This document shows, piece after piece, positions 33,497-41,599 of a stretch of DNA of 62,071 nucleotides. Source of the stretch: Elusimicrobiaceae bacterium (GTDB lineage Bacteria; Elusimicrobiota; Elusimicrobia; Elusimicrobiales; Elusimicrobiaceae). Both the position numbers and the translations under genes were made by a program. The notes below the pieces were generated by a model. That model made no database searches. It worked only from the letters and a program-made list of their open reading frames with translations, and was not told where the DNA came from. Where the stretch lies: assembly GCA_028700325.1 (NCBI GenBank), contig JAQVSV010000003.1, forward strand, positions 1 to 62,071, given 5' to 3'. The first letter of the stretch is position 1. The number at the start of each line of letters is the position of its first letter.

Positions 33497-33916
33497 ATGT
33501 CAGTCAGATGGAGTAAAAATTACGAGACCGGTTTCACTGCCATTGACAATCAGCACCACGAGCTGTTTAACAAAGCTGACGAATTCGTGCTGGCCATCAT
33601 GGCCGAGAAAGAAGACGAGGAACTGGAAGGCCTGTTCACTTTTCTCGAGGGCTATGTCAAAAGCAGTTTTTATGAAGAAGAGGCAATGCTCATAAAAACC
33701 GGCTGGCCCGATACGGACAAACATATCGCGCAGCATGAATACTTCAGACGCCGTTACGCCCAGCTCCAGCGCGATTTTCTGTTCAAAGGCGCGAATGAAT
33801 TTCTCGTGCGCGACATCCACCAAAAAGTGGTGGCCTGGATGAGCGGACACATCCAGAATGAAGACAGCCAGTGGGCCCAGTGGATCCGCGCCAACCACGC
33901 CGAATACAACAAATAA
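33497..33916 (+). CDS. Bacteriohemerythrin-like protein missing one His ligand
   Basis: 139 residues. Hemerythrins bind O2 (or sense it) on a two-iron centre. Present are the first His in IDNQHHELF (His20), the Glu in EEEAM, the HIAQH pair, and SGHIQNED with the last His and the Asp. The second His, normally in YxxxHFxxEE, is Ser57 here (YVKSSFYEEE). Loss of one of five His ligands may change or abolish O2 binding. The start is ATG 33497 with CAGGAG upstream. A terminator follows. It is a single-gene unit with its own promoter. Confidence 0.9.
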   Translation: MSVRWSKNYETGFTAIDNQHHELFNKADEFVLAIMAEKEDEELEGLFTFLEGYVKSSFYEEEAMLIKTGWPDTDKHIAQHEYFRRRYAQLQRDFLFKGANEFLVRDIHQKVVAWMSGHIQNEDSQWAQWIRANHAEYNK

Positions 33917-33948
33917 CCCGGGCGCGCGGCATTTTTTCAAATCCTCTC

Positions 33949-33976
33949 AAATCCTCCGGTCAGGCCGGAGGATTTT
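33949..33976 (+). terminator. Terminator after hemerythrin gene
   Basis: AAATCCTCCGG and CCGGAGGATTTTTT form a stem with a short loop and a T run. It overlaps the stop codon of the converging transporter gene. Confidence 0.88.
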
Positions 33977-34847
33977 TTATTTCCGGGGCCAGCGCGGAAC
34001 CGGCGCAATAAACGGACAGCTCGCTAAACAGCAGCGCCGCCATGATCAGCCCGCCGCCCGCGATAGCCGGGCCGGTTACGGGTTCGCCGCCCAGCGTCCA
34101 GGCAAAAACGGCGGCGAAAACCGGCTCCAGCGCGAAAATCAATGCCGCCCGAACCGGTGAAACCGTCCGCTGCGCCCACATCTGCACATAAAACCCGGAC
34201 AGGGTCGGAAATACCGCGAAAAAAATCAGGATACCCGTGCATTTCAAAGGCGATTGCATAACATGCGGGAAGCCAAAAAGCAGCACCGCCGCAAGGCACA
34301 GCGCGCCCGTCATCCACATCTGCTGGAAAGTAAGCACCGTGATATCAAATCGAGCTTTGGCGTAACGGTCCATAAGCAGCACATGAAGCGCATAGGTAAC
34401 GGCCGTTATGAGCGAGAGCCCGTCCCCCAGATTAAACCCGTTTATCCCGCCAGTAAGAACCCACAGACCCGACAGCGCTATCGCCGAAGCCGCCCACTGG
34501 GCTTTCGGAACCGGTTTCCTGAAAATCAAAAACAGGAACAAAGGCACCAGCACCACGAACAGCCCGGTAATAAACCCCGAATTGGACGCGGTGGTATACT
34601 TCAGCCCCCATGCGTTTGACACATACATCGGAGCCAGCAGCAGCGTAAGCAGGAAGCTTTCCCGCAGATACCTGTGCACGCCGCGCTTGAGCAGCACAAA
34701 AGGCAGCAGCAGCAATGCCGCTATCAGAAACCGGTACGCCACCATTGTGACCGGATGCACCAGTTCAAGCGTATCCTTGACTAGGAAAAAAGTGCTTCCC
34801 CAGATGGCGGAACAGTACAAAAGAGCGAGATCATAAAGGTAACGCAT
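33960..34847 (-). CDS. DMT-superfamily EamA transporter
   Basis: 295 residues with ten predicted membrane helices in two EamA repeats. AIWGSTFFLVK in the first helix region, ASNSGFITGLFVVLVPLF and the ALEPVFAAVFAW motif near residue 245 are typical. Such exporters move amino acids or other metabolites out of the cell; the substrate cannot be told. ATG 34847 is fixed by homology and lies five bases from TAGAAT, so the mRNA is probably leaderless. It is monocistronic. Confidence 0.9.
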   Translation of the reverse strand: MRYLYDLALLYCSAIWGSTFFLVKDTLELVHPVTMVAYRFLIAALLLLPFVLLKRGVHRYLRESFLLTLLLAPMYVSNAWGLKYTTASNSGFITGLFVVLVPLFLFLIFRKPVPKAQWAASAIALSGLWVLTGGINGFNLGDGLSLITAVTYALHVLLMDRYAKARFDITVLTFQQMWMTGALCLAAVLLFGFPHVMQSPLKCTGILIFFAVFPTLSGFYVQMWAQRTVSPVRAALIFALEPVFAAVFAWTLGGEPVTGPAIAGGGLIMAALLFSELSVYCAGSALAPEIKNPPA

Positions 34848-34852
34848 ACCGT

Positions 34853-34858
34853 ATTCTA
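34853..34858 (-). promoter_or_regulatory. -10 hexamer five bases before EamA gene
   Basis: The minus strand reads TAGAAT, ending five bases before ATG 34847 (TATAGA seven bases away is an overlapping alternative). No Shine-Dalgarno site is possible. Confidence 0.55.
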
Positions 34859-34889
34859 TAAATTAAAACGCCCGTTTTCAAACCTATTT

Positions 34890-36092
34890 TCAGATAATAC
34901 CCAGCTGCCTGCCGACTTTGGCGAATTTCCCGACCGCCGTTTCCAGATCCTGCTGCGTATGTCCGGCCGTGACAATCGTGCGCAGGCGCTCCTTGCCCTT
35001 GCTGACAGTGGGGAACCCGATCGAAAGCGCAAACACCCCTTCCTCGAACAGCATCGAGGAGAACTGCTGCGCCTTCACCGTATCGCCCACCATGACGGGC
35101 GTGATGGGCGTTTCGCTGCGGCCCGTGTCGAACCCGGCTTTTTTAAGACCTTCCTTGAACTGCCGGGAATTTTCCCACAGCCGCTGCAGCCGCTGCGGCT
35201 CGTTATAAAGCACGTCGAGGCCCGCCGAGCAGGTGGCCACCACCGAAGGCGGGTGGGAACTTGAAAACAGGAATGGCCGGGCGGTGGAGATGAGATACTG
35301 CCGCAGTTCCTTCGTGCCCGCCGCATAGCCCCCGATCGAGGCGAACGCTTTGGACAGGGTGCCGATCTGGATGTCAACGCGGCCTTTAAGGTTGAAATGG
35401 TCCACCGTGCCGCGGCCCTGCCTGCCGAGCACGCCGCTTGAATGCGCGTCGTCTACCATAAGCGTCACGCCGTACTTCTCGCACAGTTCGACGATTTCCG
35501 GCAGTTTCGCTATATCACCGTCCATGCTGAACACGCCGTCGGTAACGAGCAGTTTTCTGCGGGCCTTGCGCGCTTCGGGCGACTGAAGAATCTGCTCCAG
35601 GCTTGCCATGTCGGAATGTTTGTAAATCTTGCGCGCGCTTTTGGCCAGCCGCGCGCCGTCAATAATGGACGCGTGGTTCAGCTCATCGGAAACAAGCAGG
35701 TCGTCCGGGCTGGTCATCAGCGACTGGCAGACCGCCACGTTCGTGGAAAACCCCGACTGCAGCATCAGCGCCGCTTCCGTGCCCTTGAACTCCGCCAGCC
35801 GGGCCTCCAGCTCCTCGTGAATGCACATCGTCCCGATAATGGAGCGCACGGCGGCGGTGCCCACTCCGTATTTCTCCGTGGCCTCCACGGCGGCCTTTTT
35901 CACTTTCGGATGGGTGGTGAGGCACAGATAGTTGTTGCTGGTAAGATTGATCACTTTCCTGCCGTCAATCACCGAAACCGCATCCTGCGCGCTTTCCAGC
36001 ACACGCGGCACGATGAGCCTGTGTTCCGCTTGCAGCTGGCGCACTTCGTCTTTAAGAAAATCCAGCCTGTCCGACTTGCTGACTGTAGCCAT
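34890..36092 (-). CDS. kbl: Glycine C-acetyltransferase / 2-amino-3-ketobutyrate CoA ligase-type enzyme
   Basis: 400 residues of the PLP alpha-oxoamine synthase family. NLTSNNYLCLTTHP, GVGTAAVRSIIGT, VDDAHSSGVLG and the PLP Lys in GTLSKAFASIGGY are clear. Family members include Kbl (threonine breakdown to glycine and acetyl-CoA) and BioF (biotin). Kbl-like features such as the length and RSIIGTMCIHEELE favour Kbl, but no tdh or bio gene is near, so BioF-like activity is not excluded. ATG 36092 has GGGAGG eight bases upstream; the frame is open to 36140. Confidence 0.85.
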   Translation of the reverse strand: MATVSKSDRLDFLKDEVRQLQAEHRLIVPRVLESAQDAVSVIDGRKVINLTSNNYLCLTTHPKVKKAAVEATEKYGVGTAAVRSIIGTMCIHEELEARLAEFKGTEAALMLQSGFSTNVAVCQSLMTSPDDLLVSDELNHASIIDGARLAKSARKIYKHSDMASLEQILQSPEARKARRKLLVTDGVFSMDGDIAKLPEIVELCEKYGVTLMVDDAHSSGVLGRQGRGTVDHFNLKGRVDIQIGTLSKAFASIGGYAAGTKELRQYLISTARPFLFSSSHPPSVVATCSAGLDVLYNEPQRLQRLWENSRQFKEGLKKAGFDTGRSETPITPVMVGDTVKAQQFSSMLFEEGVFALSIGFPTVSKGKERLRTIVTAGHTQQDLETAVGKFAKVGRQLGII

Positions 36093-36180
36093 TTCAAATG
36101 CCTCCCGGCAATAGATTTCAAAGCTATCGCGCATCCGCACCGCGCAGGAATATTTTACATAATTACCCGCCGGTGTAAAG

Positions 36181-36210
36181 TTGACAAAGGAGAGCGATTT
36201 AGGGGATAAT
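36181..36210 (+). promoter_or_regulatory. Sigma-70 promoter of DUF4912-GH57 genes
   Basis: TTGACA (36181-36186), 18-base spacer, GATAAT (36205-36210), with a leader of about 30 bases before ATG 36249. Confidence 0.7.
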
Positions 36211-36248
36211 GTATACGTCGTCGGAAGCTGTGTTCAGGGGACTGTTTT

Positions 36249-36692
36249 ATGACGGACGCGAAAACTTACTGGAACGAAAGCCTCGGCTCGGCGCGGGACA
36301 GGCTGATTATCCTGCCGCGCGGGCCGCAGTCCATGTTCGTTTACTGGGAATGGACGGCGGCGCGTTCCGCGCTGTTCCGGGCCGGCAAACTGGATCCGGC
36401 GGTCAAGATAAGGCTTTTTTTCGCAGGCGCGAATTCACCGGCGGCGGAATATGCGCGCCCGTGGGACACGCTGAAAATGTATATCGAGCCGCCCCAGCGG
36501 GGCCGCCAGTATTACGCCATGCTGGAAATCAACAGTCCCGGCGGCGGGCATCATACCCACCTTAATTCAAACACGATTCTGATACCGTCGGGTTTTCCGG
36601 CAGGCGCGCCGGAAGATTATGTGCCGTCAAGCGGCGAGCGGATGCTGTGCATGCCGTCAAGCATGGAAGCCATCCGCCCGGAGCATCTATGA
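36249..36692 (+). CDS. DUF4912 domain protein
   Basis: 147 residues. LPRGPQSMFVYWEWT (residues 22-36), the middle RLFFAGANSP and YYAMLEINSPGGG match DUF4912, an uncharacterised domain often encoded next to GH57 branching enzymes. A polysaccharide-binding or accessory role is inferred from that linkage only. Its stop overlaps the start of the GH57 gene as ATGA, so the two products are made together. Confidence 0.85.
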   Translation: MTDAKTYWNESLGSARDRLIILPRGPQSMFVYWEWTAARSALFRAGKLDPAVKIRLFFAGANSPAAEYARPWDTLKMYIEPPQRGRQYYAMLEINSPGGGHHTHLNSNTILIPSGFPAGAPEDYVPSSGERMLCMPSSMEAIRPEHL

Positions 36693-38293
36693 GCGCAAAA
36701 GGCTCGCTGGCCATTGTGCTGCACGCGCATCTGCCTTATATCCGGCACAGCGAAGCCCAGCAGTTTCTTGAAGAAGACTGGTTCTTTGAAGCCGTAACCG
36801 AATGCTATATCCCGCTGATCACCATGATCGAACGGCTGGCGGGCGAGTATATCCGCGCCGCGCTTACGATTTCCCTTTCCCCCACTTTATGCGCGCTGGT
36901 CGAAGATCCCGGCATGAACGACCGCTGCCGCCGTTACATTGACCGGCGGCTGGAATTGCTGAAGCTGGAACTCACGCGGATACCGCGCGGCTCCGCCGCG
37001 GAAAAAACCGCGCTGATGTACCGCGCCATGTTCGAGCAGTCGCGCAAGACGCTTGACCGGTTCGACGGCAATCTTCTCAACGCCTTCAAACTGCTTCAGG
37101 AAAAAGGCCATATCGAAGTCATAACCACCACCGCCACGCACGCGGTTCTGCCGATCATGATCCACCCGGAAGCCGTGCGCGCGCAGGTGCTGGCCGCGGT
37201 GAACGACTACCAGCGCCGGTTCGGCACGCGCCCCAAAGGGCTGTGGCTGCCGGAATGCGCGTTCACGCCGGCGATCGTTTCCGCGCTTCAGCTGTCCGGC
37301 ATCAAATACGTTTTTCTTGAAAAACACGCTATAGATTTCGCCAATCCGCGCCCCCGCAGCGGCGTGTTTACGCCCGTGCTTATGAAAGGCGGCCTGTTCG
37401 CCTACGCGCGGGACGCGGAATCGGCGCGCGGAGTGTGGAGCTCGAAATACGGCTATTCCGGCGCGCCGGAATACCGCGAATTTTACCGCGATCTGGGGTT
37501 TGACGCCGATTACGAATACATAAAACCGTACCTGCATGAGGACGGGGTGCGCCGCAGCCTGGGAATAAAATACCATAAAATAACCGGCAGCGTGCAGCTC
37601 GCCAGCAAAGAAGCATACGACCCCGAAGCCGCACAGAACAAGGCCAGAGAACACGCGCGCGATTTTCTCGACAAGCGGATAAAACAGGTGGAAAAAATCA
37701 ACGCGGAGCTTAATATCCGGCCGGTCATAACCGGCACCTACGACGCCGAGCTGTTCGGGCACTGGTGGCTGGAAGGCCCGGCGTTTCTGGAAAACGTGCT
37801 CCGCTATATCCGGTCAGAAAGGCTGCCGATACAGGTCATAACTGCGTCCGAAGGGCTTAACCTGATGCACGACAGCACGGAAACCGAGCCGGAGGCCTCG
37901 TCGTGGGGCGAAGGCGGCTATTTCGAGCCGTGGATAAACGAAAAGAACGACTGGATCTATCCGCGCCTCAACGCCGCGGCGGAACGCATGATAGAACTGG
38001 CAAACCGGTTCCAGCATCAGGAAACAACCATTTTGCAGCAGCGCGCGCTCAATCAGGCGGCGCGGGAGCTGCTGCTGGCGCAGTCGTCCGACTGGGCATT
38101 CCTGCTGTATGTGCAGTCGCACAGTTCTTACGCCGAAACCCGCATAAACAAGCACTGCGAGCGGATGTTCAAACTGGCGAATATGCTCAGCGACAACAAT
38201 ATTGACGAGGAATATCTGGCCGACGCCGAACGCCGCAATCCGGTGTTTTCCGGGCTGGATTACCGGATCTTCGCATCACCCGCTTCATTCTGA
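36689..38293 (+). CDS. GH57 1,4-alpha-glucan branching enzyme
   Basis: 534 residues from ATG 36689, which overlaps the previous stop; the upstream frame lies inside the DUF4912 gene. The GH57 motifs are visible: HAHLPYIRH near the N-terminus, the nucleophile Glu in GLWLPECAFTP (near residue 190), the acid/base Asp in TYDAELFGHWWLEG (near residue 350), and the C-terminal helical DUF1957 part with SSDWAFLLYVQS. It makes alpha-1,6 branches in glycogen in the cytosol. No glgA or glgC is nearby. Confidence 0.93.
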   Translation: MSAKGSLAIVLHAHLPYIRHSEAQQFLEEDWFFEAVTECYIPLITMIERLAGEYIRAALTISLSPTLCALVEDPGMNDRCRRYIDRRLELLKLELTRIPRGSAAEKTALMYRAMFEQSRKTLDRFDGNLLNAFKLLQEKGHIEVITTTATHAVLPIMIHPEAVRAQVLAAVNDYQRRFGTRPKGLWLPECAFTPAIVSALQLSGIKYVFLEKHAIDFANPRPRSGVFTPVLMKGGLFAYARDAESARGVWSSKYGYSGAPEYREFYRDLGFDADYEYIKPYLHEDGVRRSLGIKYHKITGSVQLASKEAYDPEAAQNKAREHARDFLDKRIKQVEKINAELNIRPVITGTYDAELFGHWWLEGPAFLENVLRYIRSERLPIQVITASEGLNLMHDSTETEPEASSWGEGGYFEPWINEKNDWIYPRLNAAAERMIELANRFQHQETTILQQRALNQAARELLLAQSSDWAFLLYVQSHSSYAETRINKHCERMFKLANMLSDNNIDEEYLADAERRNPVFSGLDYRIFASPASF

Positions 38294-38405
38294 CGCAAAA
38301 ACATTTCAGCCGGAGCCGTCCGCATACCGGGCCGCGGAAGGGCTTGCCCTGCCCGCACGCCTCCCGGTTCTCCGACGACGATCGTTGAACGCGCGGCCGG
38401 TAAAA

Positions 38406-38414
38406 TGATATAAA
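38406..38414 (+). promoter_or_regulatory. Extended -10 five bases before alpha/beta hydrolase gene
   Basis: TGA-TATAAA ends five bases before ATG 38420. No Shine-Dalgarno site is present. Confidence 0.5.
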
Positions 38415-38419
38415 AAGAC

Positions 38420-39307
38420 ATGGTTGATATCTGGATAATCGTCTTGACGGCGTTTCTGCTCGCGCTGCTTATCGCCTGGTCCGCTTACGCCGTAAGTTCC
38501 ACGGTGATCCATCCCCGGAACCTGCGCAAACCGGTCACGGTATTCCCCGACCAGCTGCATCTGGTGCATGAAAACGTCACCTTCCGCACAGCCGACGGCA
38601 TAAAACTGTCCGGCTGGTTCATACCCGCGCCGGAAAACTCGGGCAAAACGATCATCGTCCTGCCGGGCCGCGGCCAGAACCGCGGAGAAATTCTGGCCTC
38701 CACGCATTTTCTGCGCCGGTTCGGCTTCAACCTGCTGTATTTTGATTTCCGCGGCGCGGGCGACAGCGGTGGCACGACCTCGTCCATCGGCTATCTGGAA
38801 TTGCGCGATTTCGACGCGGCGTTCGAATTTTTAAAGCGCAACAAAGAGGAAGAGTCGCGCAATATCGGCGTATACGGGCTTTCCATGGGCGGCGCCGTCG
38901 CGCTCTATGAAACCGCTAACCGGCCCGAAATAAAATGCGTGGCGGCGGAAGCGGCATTCGAATCTTTTAACAGCATAGTGGCGCGCTACGCCTGGGTCAA
39001 CAAGAAAACGCCCTATTTCCCGGTCGTGCAGCTCGGCCTGATGCTGATACGCCTGCGGCTCGACGTTGACCCCGAACCGTTCAGCCCGCTGTACCACATT
39101 GCGAAAATCAGCCCGCGCCCCATTTTCTTCATAGCCGGCAGCCACGACGCGATCATGCCGGTCAAGGAAGTGGAACGCCTGTTCAGCAATGCACGGCATC
39201 CGAAAGAAATGTGGGTGGTGCAGGGCGCGGCCCACGGCAAATGCGCGGAAGTGGGCGGCGAGGAATACAAACAGCGCCTGTCCGCGTTTTTTTCTAAAAA
39301 CCTTTAA
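38420..39307 (+). CDS. Membrane-anchored alpha/beta hydrolase
   Basis: 295 residues. An N-terminal hydrophobic helix (residues 4-25) is followed by an alpha/beta hydrolase domain like the YqkD/BAAT group. The nucleophile elbow is GLSMGG (Ser near residue 157), with FDFRGAGDSGG before it, the acid in GSHDAIMP, and the catalytic His in GAAHGKCAE. Substrate is unknown; esters or amides are usual. The 3' end overlaps the converging glycerate kinase locus by 14 bases. Confidence 0.88.
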   Translation: MVDIWIIVLTAFLLALLIAWSAYAVSSTVIHPRNLRKPVTVFPDQLHLVHENVTFRTADGIKLSGWFIPAPENSGKTIIVLPGRGQNRGEILASTHFLRRFGFNLLYFDFRGAGDSGGTTSSIGYLELRDFDAAFEFLKRNKEEESRNIGVYGLSMGGAVALYETANRPEIKCVAAEAAFESFNSIVARYAWVNKKTPYFPVVQLGLMLIRLRLDVDPEPFSPLYHIAKISPRPIFFIAGSHDAIMPVKEVERLFSNARHPKEMWVVQGAAHGKCAEVGGEEYKQRLSAFFSKNL

Positions 39308-40430
39308 GGATGCGTTTCAATCCTATTGAAAAAGCCCGCCCCAGATAAACGGCGGGTTTTTTCATGGCCTGTGCCGCAGTCGCGCCGGCGTCATCAACCG
39401 CGCTGACGGCGCAGGTTATTCCATGCCGGGCAAGCGTCTTGCGGGGCAGATTATCGCGCCCGCCCGCGACGAACAGCACCGGCCTGCTGTGCCTGCGCGC
39501 CAGTTCCGCCACGGCGCAGGGCGCCTTTCCGAAAAAAGTCTGCTGGTCGAGAAATCCCTCTCCGGTAACCACGATATCGGCCGCTTTAACGCGCCGCTCC
39601 GCATCCAGCAGTTCCAGCACGAATTCCGCGCCCGGCGCGATTTCCGCTCCGCAAAACGCCATCAGCCCCGCCGCCAGCCCGCCCGCCGCGCCGCCGCCGG
39701 GCACCGCGCCGATATCGGCGCCCAGATCACGCTTTACCACAAAAGCGACATGTTTGAGCGCGCGCTCCATTTCCAGCACCTGCGCCGGAGTCGCTCCTTT
39801 TTGCGGCCCGTACACGGGAGCGGAGCCCTGTTTACCCAGCAGCGGATTGCGCACGTCGGTCACGGCAAAAAATTTCGCTTACCGCACAAGCGTATCAAAC
39901 CCGGACAGATCTATCTTGCGCAGCCGCGCGGCCGGCCCGATACCGGGCGGGAGTTCCCGCCCCGCGCAATCGAGAAAACGCGCGCCGAGCGCGGCCGCCA
40001 TGCCCAGCCCCGCGTCGTTGGTGGCGCTTCCGCCCAGCCCGATATATACTTTCCGCGCGCCTTTCTCCAGCGCGTGCGCGATCAGCTCTCCGGTTCCCCG
40101 CGAAGTCGCGGTCATGGGACGCAGCGGCCGCTTTCGCACCAGCGCCAGCCCGCTCGCCCGCGCCATTTCAATGAGCGCGACGCCGCTTTTGCGCGCGAAC
40201 ATATAGGAAGAAGCCGTCCTGTCGCCGAACGGGCCGGTAACGCGCAATTTAACCGTTCTGCCGCGCAGACGGAAAGAAAGCGACTCGGCGAACCCGTCGC
40301 CCCCGTCCGCAACGGGCATCTGCTCGGTCTCCAGTCCGAATTCGGTTCCGGCGATTTCAGCGAAAAGTTTAGCGGCCGAAGCCGCGCCGAATGATCCTTT
40401 ATAGGCGTTCGGCGCCAGCAGTATTTTCAT
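39294..40430 (-). pseudogene. Glycerate kinase (GlxK/GarK type), interrupted by in-frame TAA
   Basis: ATG 40430 has AAGGAG upstream and opens MKILLAPNAYKGSFGA, the type II glycerate kinase N-terminus; PVADGGDGF and GLGGSATNDAGLG follow. After codon 183 there is a TAA (39881-39879), and the same frame continues at once with TDVRNPLLGKQGSAPVYGPQKGA and the C-terminal GAVPGGGAAGGLAAGL. One substitution (for example GAA, AAA or CAA to TAA) explains the break. The intact enzyme phosphorylates glycerate to 2-phosphoglycerate, the enolase substrate. The frame ends at TAG 39294, past the converging terminator. Either a recent nonsense mutation or a sequencing error. Confidence 0.88.
39328..39362 (+). 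terminator. Terminator of alpha/beta hydrolase gene, inside glycerate kinase frame
   Basis: AAAGCCCGCC (39331-39340) pairs with GGCGGGTTTT (39351-39360), followed by more Ts. It terminates the plus-strand transcript but lies within the 3' coding end of the minus-strand kinase frame. Confidence 0.75.
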
Positions 40431-40482
40431 TTTTCTCCTTGCGGCGGCATTGCGGGGGCGCGCTTGTTTGCGGCTCAGTAAA

Positions 40483-40491
40483 TGATAGAAT
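40483..40491 (+). promoter_or_regulatory. Extended -10 six bases before radical SAM gene
   Basis: TGA-TAGAAT ends six bases before ATG 40498; TTGTTT 16 bases upstream is a possible -35. No Shine-Dalgarno site. Confidence 0.6.
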
Positions 40492-40497
40492 AATAAT

Positions 40498-41130
40498 ATG
40501 AATAAGTCATCCGAATGCGTATACCGGTTCAAGGACGCGGTCTATTTCAATATCACGAACGAGTGTCCCAATTCCTGCGTTTTCTGCATAAAACGGAAAT
40601 GGGACATGCAGTTCATGGGCCATAACCTGGCGCTCGGCGCACCGCCGCCAGCCGAAGAAATCATCAGCGCGCTTGACGCGGAATTGAAACGCGCGCCGGC
40701 GCGCGAGGCGGTTTTCTGCGGGTACGGAGAATCCACGATGCGGCTGGAAACCCTGCTCGCGGTAGGCCGGGCCGCCAAAGCGCTGGGCCTGAAGCTGCGG
40801 CTTAACACGGTGGGGCTGGGCAATCTGGTGAACGGGCGCGACATCACGTCCGATCTGGCGGAAGTGCTCGATTGCATAAGCATAAGCCTCAATTCGGCTG
40901 ATCCGGGCCAATGGAAACAGCTCGTGCGGCCGCTGAAAAAATACGAGGCGGAAGGCTTCGGATCCGTGCTGGAATTCATCCGCCTGTGCGCCGCAAAAAT
41001 ACCGGAAACGGTGGTGACGGCGGTGGAAGATCCCGCTGTTGACATGCGGCTGCTCGAAGCAACGGCCGGGCAGCTGGGCGCGAAATTCCGGGCGCGCCCC
41101 GCGCTGGGCGAAAACGGACCGGAAGGCTAG
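40498..41130 (+). CDS. Radical SAM protein, TatD-associated type
   Basis: 210 residues. The radical SAM triad is CPNSCVFC (residues 24-31), followed by CGYGESTMRLE and the late LDCISISLNS strand. The short form and the NITNECPNSC opening match the group usually found beside or fused to TatD nucleases, function unknown. No tatD is present here. It reads into the CBM48-like gene, with five bases between. Confidence 0.8.
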   Translation: MNKSSECVYRFKDAVYFNITNECPNSCVFCIKRKWDMQFMGHNLALGAPPPAEEIISALDAELKRAPAREAVFCGYGESTMRLETLLAVGRAAKALGLKLRLNTVGLGNLVNGRDITSDLAEVLDCISISLNSADPGQWKQLVRPLKKYEAEGFGSVLEFIRLCAAKIPETVVTAVEDPAVDMRLLEATAGQLGAKFRARPALGENGPEG

Positions 41131-41134
41131 CCTT

Positions 41135-41599
41135 ATGCATACCCGCCGCGCCACTTTCTATACTGCGCTGATCGCCATTTTCGCAGCACTGCTGGCGGTT
41201 CCTTCGACTTTTTTTGTGGATTCATTCACCGATTATTTCACGTTTCTCGCGCGCTGGAGTTCCGGCCTGACCCGTTCCGAACAGCTTGATATGACCGCGC
41301 CGCCGGCGCATACCGCGCGTTATCGCCCTAAAAAGAAACCGAATGTAAAACTGGTCAGCCTGAAATACCGCACGACCCGCGCCCGCTCGGTACGGCTGGC
41401 GGCGGATTTCAACCACTGGAAACCGGAATTCGCGTCTTTCGAAAAAATCGCGGGCAGCGGCTGGCAACTGACGCTGCCGCTCCCGGCCGGACGCTACCGC
41501 TACCTGCTGGAAGTGGACGGCGAACTCAAAACCGACAGCGAAAATCCCTTAAGCGAAACTTTCAATGGCAGAACTGTTTCCGTACTGGAGGTAAAATGA
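41135..41599 (+). CDS. Membrane-anchored protein with CBM48/AMPK-type glycogen-binding domain
   Basis: 154 residues from ATG 41135, with GGAAGG upstream. An N-terminal membrane helix (residues 8-26) is followed by a linker and an early-set carbohydrate-binding fold: VRLAADFNHWKP, WQLTLPLPAGRYRYLLEVDG and DSENP, the pattern of CBM48/AMPK-beta domains that bind alpha-glucans. The Trp in FNHW is the usual sugar-stacking residue. Its position near the GH57 enzyme and before the GH57-like secreted protein (ATGA overlap) supports an alpha-glucan role. It has no catalytic domain. Confidence 0.82.
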   Translation: MHTRRATFYTALIAIFAALLAVPSTFFVDSFTDYFTFLARWSSGLTRSEQLDMTAPPAHTARYRPKKKPNVKLVSLKYRTTRARSVRLAADFNHWKPEFASFEKIAGSGWQLTLPLPAGRYRYLLEVDGELKTDSENPLSETFNGRTVSVLEVK

